From a virus: DNA of 64,000 bases. Below the pieces are notes generated by a model that saw nothing but the letters and a program-made list of their open reading frames with translations, was not told where the DNA came from and did no database searches. This document shows, piece after piece, positions 57,594-64,000 of the stretch. Each line of letters begins with the position of its first letter. Positions within the stretch are counted from its first letter, which is position 1. The position numbers were made by a program, and so were the translations under genes. The DNA is taken from positions 1 to 64,000 of the IMG/VR virus record IMGVR_UViG_3300020446_000001; one strand, written 5' to 3'.

Positions 57594-58107
57594 TATGTTG
57601 CTCGTAGCATAGTGCCACAGGAGGTACATATAGCGGCCTCTGGCACTCTTGGAGCTTCAAACAGATCTACAGCAAGTCATGGCCTAAGACATAGGCGTAA
57701 GTTGTGTATATGTATATGTTGCTCATAGCATAGTGCCACAGGAGGTACATAAAGCGGCCTCTGGCACTCTTGGAGCTTCAAACAGATCTACAGCAAGCCA
57801 TGGCCTAAGACATAGGCGTAAGTTGTGTATATGTGTATGTTGCTCGTAGCATAGTGCCACAGGAGGTACTTAAAGCGGCCTCCGGCACTGTCTGGAGCTT
57901 CATATCGATCTACAGCAAGTCATGGCCTAAGACATAGCCGTAAGTTGTGTATATGTGTAAGTTGCTCGTAGCATAGTGCCACAGGAGGTACATAAAGCGG
58001 CCTCCGGCACTGTCTGGAGCTTCATATCGATCTACAGCAAGCCATGGCCTAAGACATAGCCGTAAGTTGTGTATATGTGTATGTTGCTCGTAGCATAGTG
58101 CCACAGG
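57594..58107. repeat. 121-bp tandem repeat, four full units and a partial
   Basis: Units start at 57594, 57715, 57836, 57958 and 58080 (lengths 121, 121, 122, 122, then 28 bp). Each contains GTAGCATAGTGCCACAGGAG, a GTGCCA-CAGG/CCTCTGGCAC stem, and GCCTA-AGACA-TAGGC. In units 3 and 4 the last stem is broken by one change (TAGCC). The partial fifth copy ends at the TFB gene, whose ATG follows within 7 bases, so the repeats may be its multiplied control region, an origin or tandem small RNAs. Confidence 0.85.
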
Positions 58108-58113
58108 TGCTAT

Positions 58114-59205
58114 ATGACCCGACCTCATCAGACAATCATGGACGGAGACATCGAAGTCGTCATTTCTGCAAGGTGCCCAAGTTGGGAGGTTCCTTCTGAT
58201 TGTGCAGTCAAACTGGCAAAAAGTGGTGACCAGAGCTTACAGGTTCAGTCTAGTGGAATGGCTTACTGTTCAAACTGTGGCATAGAGTTTGTTGTGGATG
58301 GTTATGTGAGAGAACATTCGTATGTGAAGGATAAACTTACAGGGTTCAAGACAGTATTTGGTGCACAACTCAAAAAAACTGGCAAACAGAGGAATCGCCA
58401 AGAGTCCTTTAGTCGTCTTGCTTATTTGTGTACCACAATTTTAGGCTTAGAACAAAATGTATCGATGGTCGCATCGCAAATATTACAGAAATTGATGGAT
58501 TCTGGCGCATCTAGAGGCGGAAGAGGTTTTGTTGTTTTGGAGGTAGTCGCGGCTTATACTGCTGCTAGGATTAGTAACCAATCTGTAAAGCTCGAAAATG
58601 TGATAGATTCGCACCGGGGCTGGACTACAGCCGAGGGCGAATATAGAGCGATAAAATCTGTATCGCCAAAGGCTGTTCGGCGTTTGATTGTCGAACAACA
58701 ACGCCAGGGAACAATACCTACTATTAGGCCAATGGCCTCAGATTTGATTCGAAATAATCGGTGGTGCCTAGAAAATTTGTCTGATGAGGTCATATCTACG
58801 GCTCAAGAATTAACAAAGGGGGTATCGGGCTCTCCAGACTCAATCGCAGCAGCAGCAATTGTCATGGCCTGTGGAGATTTGAGAGTGATATCTCCTGGTA
58901 GCAAATACTTCAAGGATACAACTACAGGCCGAGAAAATGATGGACAGCGAATGACTTTGGCCGTTGCAGCACAGCTTTTTTCCGGGACATCGACCCGCAC
59001 GATTCGCAAAAGGATGAAGGAAATAAGAGAGATTCAAGGTATATCTGTGTTGTCCAACCCCATAGAGGATGCTAGAAAAGAAGTAATCAAGGGTCGCTTG
59101 AAACAAGTAGTAAGCGAGTTGGGAGGAGAATTAGATCCAGATAAGCCTCCTTTCGGAATAACTCGGAAAGATGTAGAAGTCTTAGAGAGAATCAAGAACC
59201 CATAA
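58114..59205 (+). CDS. tfb: Transcription initiation factor TFB, divergent
   Basis: 363 aa. Residues 20-60 carry the remains of the N-terminal zinc ribbon (C21, then C52 and C55 in YCSNCG); one Cys of the usual four appears lost. Two cyclin-type repeats follow at about 95-190 and 205-310 (ASRGGRGFVVLEVVAAYTAA in the first, SIAAAAIVMACGDLRV in the second), and GTSTRTIRKRMKEI fits the end of the second repeat that contacts the BRE. TFB brings RNA polymerase to archaeal promoters. An element-coded copy next to an element-coded A'' subunit suggests own promoter recognition. No canonical promoter motif is visible; the 121-bp repeats lie upstream. Confidence 0.9.
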   Translation: MTRPHQTIMDGDIEVVISARCPSWEVPSDCAVKLAKSGDQSLQVQSSGMAYCSNCGIEFVVDGYVREHSYVKDKLTGFKTVFGAQLKKTGKQRNRQESFSRLAYLCTTILGLEQNVSMVASQILQKLMDSGASRGGRGFVVLEVVAAYTAARISNQSVKLENVIDSHRGWTTAEGEYRAIKSVSPKAVRRLIVEQQRQGTIPTIRPMASDLIRNNRWCLENLSDEVISTAQELTKGVSGSPDSIAAAAIVMACGDLRVISPGSKYFKDTTTGRENDGQRMTLAVAAQLFSGTSTRTIRKRMKEIREIQGISVLSNPIEDARKEVIKGRLKQVVSELGGELDPDKPPFGITRKDVEVLERIKNP

Positions 59206-59216
59206 ATGGCTGAACC
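59204..59216 (+). promoter_or_regulatory. Promoter-like motif before tRNA-Lys
   Basis: AAATGGCTGAACC, exactly 14 nt before the first base of tRNA-Lys. Overlaps the TFB stop codon. A GAACCGCTCA copy of the array motif overlaps its 3' end. Confidence 0.65.
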
Positions 59217-59230
59217 GCTCACAACTGATT

Positions 59231-59304
59231 GGGTCTGTAGCTTAGTCAGGTAGAGCGATGGGCTCTTAACCCATCGGTCGCGGGTTCGAACCCCGTCAGA
59301 CCCG
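59231..59304 (+). tRNA. tRNA-Lys (CTT)
   Basis: GGGTCTG pairs with CAGACCC; D-arm GCTTAGTCAGGTAGAGC; anticodon stem ATGGG/CCCAT with loop CTCTTAA, anticodon CTT; T-arm GCGGG-TTCGAAC-CCCGT (one G-T pair). No intron. All conserved positions present, so probably functional. No CCA encoded. Confidence 0.93.
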
Positions 59305-59742
59305 CTTGAGTTTCTTAGATAGTCGCTGTTTTTCCAGGTCTTTCTTTAGTTGATAAACAATGTAATGGATGTCTCTGCGATTCCATCCCTGCCCGTCTTT
59401 ATCTGCCTGCCAGCATTTGAATCTAAAACCGTTTTCTGTTGTGATTAGAGTCATTTCTTCATCTGTCAAATTGTAAATGACTTGTATCTCTTCTTTTGTG
59501 ACACTTGTATCAGGCACCAATCGCCAAAGTGTACGCCTATATTCCTCTGAGCCATGTCTAGAGCGCTCGGTTCCTGCTGGATCAAATCTATCAGGGTAAG
59601 AGGACAAAATACCTGCAAGCACCGATTTTGAAGTAGTCATCATTCTCATGATTTCATCGAAAGGCAAGACATCTCTTTTTGAGTCCGTAAACACTTTTTC
59701 AACGACAGGCACAAGACGATTTTTTACTTTACGGCGCCCCAT
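59296..59742 (-). CDS. Winged-helix-like protein, 148 aa
   Basis: Residues 20-65 fit a winged helix (LPFDEIMRMMTTSKSVLAGI then ERSRHG), similar in pattern to the gene at 30770. The C-terminal half has a Trp-containing globular part and a basic tail. Start at the ATG overlapping the upstream stop. Its 3' end overlaps the tRNA-Lys 3' end by 9 bases on the opposite strand. Not part of the ACCGCTC array. Confidence 0.77.
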   Translation of the reverse strand: MGRRKVKNRLVPVVEKVFTDSKRDVLPFDEIMRMMTTSKSVLAGILSSYPDRFDPAGTERSRHGSEEYRRTLWRLVPDTSVTKEEIQVIYNLTDEEMTLITTENGFRFKCWQADKDGQGWNRRDIHYIVYQLKKDLEKQRLSKKLKRV

Positions 59743-59924
59743 CACTCAGCACCCCCTTCTGAATCTGTCGGCTGTTGACGAAAACTAAGCACTTCATTTA
59801 GAAGTCGCCAAACGATGTCATCCATCGTTTCACCTCGACTACCCAAATCATTGAGTAGGTCGTGGGTTCTTTGTTTTATGTTAATATGCTTAAGTTTGGA
59901 GCCGTCAGCAGCAGTCTTTCCCAT
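59742..59924 (-). CDS. Ribbon-helix-helix-like protein, 60 aa
   Basis: HINIKQRTHDLLNDLGSRGE, then DDIVWRLL, is the strand-helix-helix pattern of small archaeal antitoxin-type DNA-binding proteins. Co-transcribed with the next gene (TGATG overlap). No toxin is recognised next to it. Confidence 0.78.
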   Translation of the reverse strand: MGKTAADGSKLKHINIKQRTHDLLNDLGSRGETMDDIVWRLLNEVLSFRQQPTDSEGGAE

Positions 59925-60042
59925 ATTTCACCGACAATAGTACCAGTCATATAATGAATCTCCTCGGTTCGGTAGTGAACAATGCTGATGGTGTCTCAAC
60001 TGATGGGAACACTTATGGACTTGTAATGTAGACCTGTTATTC

Positions 60043-60249
60043 GTGGAAGCAGCATTACTAGAGAGATTTGAGACCGCAATTGATGATTTGGGCAACATTG
60101 ATTCGAAAGAGCTTAAGCGACTAATGGACATTGCATCGACACTTCTTAAGCAGATTGACCGACCCATCAGTGTGGCTGCGCTCATGTTCTCTATAGTGGA
60201 AGTGGCAACTACTGAAAATTTCAATGCAGAAATATCAGGATACGCATAA
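60043..60249 (+). CDS. Helical 68-aa protein
   Basis: GTG start; mostly helical (FETAIDDLGNIDSKELKRLM). No promoter motif in front, no Shine-Dalgarno sequence. The stop lies in the promoter-like motif of tRNA-Arg. Moderately certain. Confidence 0.65.
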   Translation: MEAALLERFETAIDDLGNIDSKELKRLMDIASTLLKQIDRPISVAALMFSIVEVATTENFNAEISGYA

Positions 60250-60260
60250 ACGGCTGAACC
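60248..60260 (+). promoter_or_regulatory. Promoter-like motif before tRNA-Arg
   Basis: AAACGGCTGAACC, exactly 14 nt before the first base of tRNA-Arg, the same spacing as for tRNA-Lys. Confidence 0.7.
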
Positions 60261-60274
60261 TATTCCGGTAAAAT

Positions 60275-60348
60275 GGCCTGTTAGGGTAGTCTGGATATCC
60301 TTCATCCCTGCGGAGGATGAGACCCGTGTTCAAATCGCGGACGGGCCG
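60275..60348 (+). tRNA. tRNA-Arg (GCG)
   Basis: GGCCTGT pairs with ACGGGCC (one G-T pair). D-arm has A14, GG and A21; anticodon stem CATCC/GGATG with loop CTGCGGA, anticodon GCG; variable loop AGAC; T-arm CCGTG-TTCAAAT-CGCGG. No intron. CGC and CGT codons would be read. Discriminator G, no CCA encoded. Confidence 0.88.
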
Positions 60349-60356
60349 CTCGATTC

Positions 60357-60369
60357 AAACGGTTGAACC
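60357..60369 (+). promoter_or_regulatory. Promoter-like motif before glycosyltransferase
   Basis: AAACGGTTGAACC, 14 nt before the ATG at 60384. With TTC in front it gives the near-palindrome TTCAAACGGTTGAA. Confidence 0.7.
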
Positions 60370-60383
60370 TGCTCCAACTGGTT

Positions 60384-62927
60384 ATGCGAGTAGGATTCAT
60401 GCTTTTGGGTAATGCCCCTTTTTACCTTACAGGGTACGGAACGCAATTGAAAATGATTGGTGACAAACTCATTCAGCAAGGATTCCCGGTTGCACATGCC
60501 GCAGATTTTGGATATGCAGGATCTAAAATTGAGTGGGAAGGGAGGACTCTCTATCCGCATGATAAGTTGCCAGGGACTTTGAACGCAGAAACTTTGCGAA
60601 GCCACATAGAGTCTTTCCAAAGAGCCCACGCACTCGATAAAGTTATACTTTGGAGTTTGGGAGATACATGGAAGTTTTCCCGCATTAATTCTGTAGTTAA
60701 ACACCCGGATTGGGTTTGCATGACTCCTGTGGATGCTGATCGCCTTGATAGCCCGACGATGGCCTCTCTTTCAAGTTCCTCTCACCCGGTCTCCATCAGC
60801 CAATACGGCAAAAATATCATGCAAAGTGTTGGTTTAGATGCATCTTATTTGCCTCACATGATTGACCCTGTTTTTGGCGAACCAATTGATAAAGAATTTG
60901 CTAGAGCATCTGCAGGAATTCCATCTGAGGCTTTTGTTGTTGGCTATTTTGGCGATTTGTCAATGAGGAAGAGTCCGTATGAAACGATTGAAGCCTTTGC
61001 TAAGTTTGCTTCAAGAGTAAATAATGCTGTATTTCTTATCAAAGGTTCTAACCACATAAATGGACTTTCTATGCAAAAACTCATTTCAGATTACAATTTG
61101 ACGGGTAGAGTAATTGCAATACCCAATTACGATTCGTTAATCGGATTTACTGAAAAAGAAATGGCTAGGGCATACGCATGCATGGATGTGCTCGTCCATG
61201 CATCCGCTCAGGAGGGTTTCGGAATTATGCAGGCTGAGGCTCAAGCTTGCGGAGTCCCCGTTATTAATACCGATTTTGGGTGTATGAAAGAATTGCAGTC
61301 CCTTCCAGAACTTGCGATAGCCCCTCTAGGATTACACCGTACGCAGGCAGGAACTTTCATCCCTCAAGTTCCAGCAGATGGAATAGTAGAAAGATTACTG
61401 AAAGTGTATTCGATGAGTTCAGAAGAAAGAGAAAAAATGAGCGAAACGGCACATAGATGGGCAAAGCGTTGGTACATAGACAAAGTTTGGGCTGAACACT
61501 ACGAACCCTTCATTGAACAGTTATGTTTTGAGGATTTCACGCGCAAACGGTTGAATCACGCCCCACGGCCAATAAAAAAAGTAGGTTTTGTTGCAACATT
61601 CGACACAACATGCGGTATAGCAACTTATACCTTGATGCTCGCAAAAGAACTGCAAAAAAAAGGAATTGAAGTTGTGGTGTTCTCGGAGATAGAAGACATG
61701 GAAATGTCAAAACCCGGTGAGCCATTGGTTCATGAGGGAGTAAACCACTATCGGTGCTGGGATAGGTCTTCAAGGGTTGTTAAGCCATTCCTTGATTGCC
61801 TCATCAGTGAAAATGTTGATATGCTTCATTTTCAGCACGAATGGCAGTTATTCAAACATACTGCACTGATAGAGGCTGTTCGAGAGATGCCTATGAAAAA
61901 GGTCTGTACATATCATACGCCGACCCCTGAATCTTTAGGTAGTCTAATGGCCGTCACCGATGTAGTCTTGGACGCCCACATTACACACTGGCCTGAGACT
62001 TCTCAATTGCTGCCTATGTGTACAAGACATGGAATGCTGGGCGGCCTTCAAACCATTAAACATGGAGTTTTGGAACATGATGCGCCTAGTGTTGAAAACC
62101 CTAAAATGGACTGGTTCGGCATTCCAAAGAAAGTCCCGATGTTTTTCACATTTGGATTTGCATCTGGTTCTAAGGGGCTGGATTATTTTGTCGATGCGGC
62201 AATCAAAGCTTCGGAGACGCCAGGGTGCCCTTACTTCGAGGTTGTGATATCTATGTCTCCACATCCAGCTTGGTCGTCAGATGAATATAGGGCAATGGTG
62301 CATGAAAAGGCAAGCGCCTGTGATTTTATCACGGTGGTCGATGGTTTCATGTCGGAAGAGGAAATAGATCGCCATGCCTCCGCATGTGACTATTTGGTGT
62401 TTAGTTATCGCTGGCCTCAAACTGTTTATTCCGCCTCTGGGGCTGTTCGCAGAGCGTTGGGGCATGGCAAACCTGTCCTCGTTTCAGATGAAGGTCGGTT
62501 GCGTGATTTGGCAGGGGGTATCCATGGATGGAAATTCGGCCAATATGACATAGATTCGTTTGCAAAATCAATAGTTGACGCTGTTCACTCTTTTGGCACT
62601 GAGAAATACCAAACTTTTGAGGCCAATGTTAAGGAACTTTGTCAAAAAGATTCTTGGACAAATACCGCCAAGCAGCATATTGACCTGTATGCAAAGATAG
62701 GTTCAACATGGTCGGTCATTCCGGAGCCAATGATTCGGGCAAGAAAGGTAGAATCGGAAAAACCCTATCCAGAACTAATTGATGCAGTTCTTGAAAGTTC
62801 TGCGGGACCTGAACCTATGAGGGATAACAGTCTTTCTGTTGAAGAAGAAATACACTCTCAAATGAAAATATCCGAGATGTTGCTAGAGGAGTTTCCGGAT
62901 TTGTTAGAAAAAGGAGGCGAAGAATAA
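60384..62927 (+). CDS. Double GT4 glycosyltransferase (fusion)
   Basis: 847 aa with two GT-B glycosyltransferase units. The first, residues 1-395, begins MRVGFMLLGNAPFYLTGYGT and has the GT4 donor motif EGFGIMQAEAQACGVPVI at about 275-292. The second, residues 397-760, begins IKKVGFVATFDTTCGIATYT and has a shorter match (SGAVRRALGHGKPVLVSD). The tail is acidic. GT4 enzymes transfer sugars from nucleotide sugars, often to lipids, protein or, in viruses, DNA bases. The start is set by the promoter-like motif; the frame open 7 codons upstream is ignored. A second copy of the motif lies inside, see findings. Confidence 0.88.
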   Translation: MRVGFMLLGNAPFYLTGYGTQLKMIGDKLIQQGFPVAHAADFGYAGSKIEWEGRTLYPHDKLPGTLNAETLRSHIESFQRAHALDKVILWSLGDTWKFSRINSVVKHPDWVCMTPVDADRLDSPTMASLSSSSHPVSISQYGKNIMQSVGLDASYLPHMIDPVFGEPIDKEFARASAGIPSEAFVVGYFGDLSMRKSPYETIEAFAKFASRVNNAVFLIKGSNHINGLSMQKLISDYNLTGRVIAIPNYDSLIGFTEKEMARAYACMDVLVHASAQEGFGIMQAEAQACGVPVINTDFGCMKELQSLPELAIAPLGLHRTQAGTFIPQVPADGIVERLLKVYSMSSEEREKMSETAHRWAKRWYIDKVWAEHYEPFIEQLCFEDFTRKRLNHAPRPIKKVGFVATFDTTCGIATYTLMLAKELQKKGIEVVVFSEIEDMEMSKPGEPLVHEGVNHYRCWDRSSRVVKPFLDCLISENVDMLHFQHEWQLFKHTALIEAVREMPMKKVCTYHTPTPESLGSLMAVTDVVLDAHITHWPETSQLLPMCTRHGMLGGLQTIKHGVLEHDAPSVENPKMDWFGIPKKVPMFFTFGFASGSKGLDYFVDAAIKASETPGCPYFEVVISMSPHPAWSSDEYRAMVHEKASACDFITVVDGFMSEEEIDRHASACDYLVFSYRWPQTVYSASGAVRRALGHGKPVLVSDEGRLRDLAGGIHGWKFGQYDIDSFAKSIVDAVHSFGTEKYQTFEANVKELCQKDSWTNTAKQHIDLYAKIGSTWSVIPEPMIRARKVESEKPYPELIDAVLESSAGPEPMRDNSLSVEEEIHSQMKISEMLLEEFPDLLEKGGEE
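61545..61557 (+). promoter_or_regulatory. Promoter-motif remnant inside fused gene
   Basis: AAACGGTTGAATC, exactly 14 nt before codon ATA at 61572, where the second glycosyltransferase unit begins. Probably a leftover of a former separate gene. Confidence 0.6.
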
Positions 62928-63727
62928 TGACTGTCAAAATTTCGTTAATTATGTCTACTGCAAGAAAACAAGCAGGCTTACACACGCTACTCAAAAGCAT
63001 ATCAAAACAGACAATAGATCTTAGATTGGTTGAGTTCATTTTGGTTGACAAAGCATATGATGAAAGGAAGGAAAACTATTTAGATGTATTAAAGTCGTTT
63101 TGGGATAGAGATAAACCAGAAACTGCTCTACACAATGTCAAGTACATCAAAGACGAAAGTCAAAAGGGATTTGTCGCAATATCATCTGCAAGAAATAAAG
63201 GCGTTGAGAATGCAGAGGGAGAATGGATTGTGTCGATAGATGATAGAACTATCCTCTACCCAAATACCCTGGAATTACATCTAAAATATCTTGAGGCAGG
63301 GTACGATGGTGCGGCTGGTTTTTCTGATTTTCATCATACAGATGGTTTTGCGATTTCTGAACCGGACAAAGTAGATGAAAGGTTCAATGTACCCGGGGCA
63401 AGCAACGGTCTTTTCGCTGCAAGACATTTTTACGGCTATAACATGGGTTTTACAAAAAAATCATGGAAGAAAGTAAAAGGATTTGATGAAACATTCGATG
63501 GCACATACGGTTGGGAGGACATCGATTTTGGCATGAGAATATATAATGCTGGAGGCGTTATTAAGTTAGCTCCAGAGTGTAAAGTTTTACAGGTGAGAGA
63601 TAAGGCACATCACAATACATTCGATGACAAAAAAGCTCCGACTACAATTGTTGCTGGTCGTTTGAAATGGAAGAATGATAAGTGCCATAGGTTAACTTTA
63701 ATGAATCAAAGGAGGATGAGATGGTGA
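62927..63727 (+). CDS. GT2-family glycosyltransferase
   Basis: 266 aa. N-terminal GT-A fold with SARNKGVENAEGEWIVSIDD (D105, D106 near the DxD position) and a later GWEDIDFGMRI, the ED acid motif. GT2 enzymes add sugars with inversion. AAGGAGGCG ends eight bases before the ATG, and the start shares an A with the previous stop, so the gene is translated with the GT4 gene. Together they may glycosylate lipid, protein or DNA. Confidence 0.88.
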   Translation: MTVKISLIMSTARKQAGLHTLLKSISKQTIDLRLVEFILVDKAYDERKENYLDVLKSFWDRDKPETALHNVKYIKDESQKGFVAISSARNKGVENAEGEWIVSIDDRTILYPNTLELHLKYLEAGYDGAAGFSDFHHTDGFAISEPDKVDERFNVPGASNGLFAARHFYGYNMGFTKKSWKKVKGFDETFDGTYGWEDIDFGMRIYNAGGVIKLAPECKVLQVRDKAHHNTFDDKKAPTTIVAGRLKWKNDKCHRLTLMNQRRMRW

Positions 63728-63855
63728 AGAAAAATAGCAGAAGATACCGTAGACTGATGAAAGCATGGAAGAAAAATCGTAGAGGGCGTAAGAAGCCTGT
63801 TGCCTCAAAGCGGCAGGGCCCTCCGGTGAGAAAGAAGCGACCTAGGAGGTATTGA
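63721..63855 (+). CDS. Very basic 44-aa protein
   Basis: MVKKNSRRYRRLMKAWKKNR then more Lys/Arg: about half of all residues are basic. GGAGG at 63711-63715 lies five bases before the ATG. Could compact nucleic acid or be a small structural protein. Overlaps the previous gene by seven bases. Confidence 0.75.
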   Translation: MVKKNSRRYRRLMKAWKKNRRGRKKPVASKRQGPPVRKKRPRRY

Positions 63856-63856
63856 T

Positions 63857-64000
63857 GTGGTTGAAGGTCTCCTTCAACATGATGACTGGCATGATGTATG
63901 TCCGATTTGCAAAGAGATAGTTACGGAGGAGGAGTGGCCGGCTCCGATTCAAAGGAAGTCCACAGAGACTCAATCATTTCCTCCGTGTATCGTTTGCGGT
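63857..64000 (+). CDS. Zinc-ribbon protein, 3' end missing
   Basis: GTG start six bases after AGGAGGT. CPIC early and CIVCG at the window edge form a zinc ribbon. 48 codons visible, the rest outside the window. A competing ATG two bases earlier gives a 21-codon frame only. Confidence 0.7.
   Translation, partial: MVEGLLQHDDWHDVCPICKEIVTEEEWPAPIQRKSTETQSFPPCIVCG

Noticed and set aside
57910-58128. Open frame on the minus strand across the tandem repeats
   Set aside because: It is only the translation of the 121-bp repeat and repeats itself; it overlaps the TFB start.
59296-59924. A toxin-antitoxin pair
   Set aside because: The ribbon-helix-helix gene fits an antitoxin, but its partner looks like a winged-helix protein and shows no toxin motif.

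Overview
The window looks like part of a large archaeal mobile element, most likely a virus or virus-like plasmid. Archaeal ancestry is shown by a TFIIB-type transcription factor (TFB, 58114-59205) and an archaeal-type RNA polymerase A'' subunit (8522-11011). Phage-type content is shown by RusA, RNase HI, a Mom-like protein, and DUF6011-, DUF6915- and YubB-like proteins. I see no capsid, terminase, integrase or DNA polymerase, so virus versus plasmid and the exact host stay open.

Layout. (1) 1-344: end of a leftward winged-helix regulator, then a 396-bp repeat-containing intergenic region. (2) 741-11011: a rightward block of 15 genes with overlapping stop/start codons and several GGAGG-type ribosome binding sites. 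It holds small membrane proteins, RusA, an LRAT-fold protein, RNase HI and the polymerase subunit. (3) 11013-56735: a leftward array of more than 100 short genes, mostly 25-300 codons. Almost every start codon is immediately preceded by ACCGCTC, commonly in the form stop codon + ACCGCTC + ATG. Most products are unrecognised; recognisable ones are dominated by nucleic-acid modification enzymes (three methyltransferases, a TGT/DpdA-like transglycosylase, a PP-loop enzyme, a radical SAM protein, a Mom-like protein, a polynucleotide-kinase-like P-loop protein), zinc ribbons and small phage-type proteins. (4) 55491-58113: about 2.6 kb mostly without convincing genes, rich in hairpins, ending in a 121-bp tandem repeat that runs into the TFB gene. 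(5) 58114-64000: TFB, tRNA-Lys, two small leftward genes, a small rightward gene, tRNA-Arg, a fused double glycosyltransferase, a second glycosyltransferase, a very basic small protein and a partial zinc-ribbon gene.

Two sequence signals organise the window. The first is ACCGCTC directly before the start codon in the leftward array; it also occurs without a start codon before a tRNA-like gene, before noncoding RNA-like segments and before terminator hairpins, so it looks like a transcript boundary (processing site or compact promoter) rather than a ribosome binding site. The second is AAACGG(T/C)TGAACC placed 13-15 nt before the first base of several mRNAs (start codon) and of both canonical tRNAs, as expected of a promoter for leaderless transcripts. 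Since the element carries its own TFB and its own divergent polymerase subunit, I infer that these signals may be read by element-modified transcription machinery. This is the most interesting hypothesis in the window.
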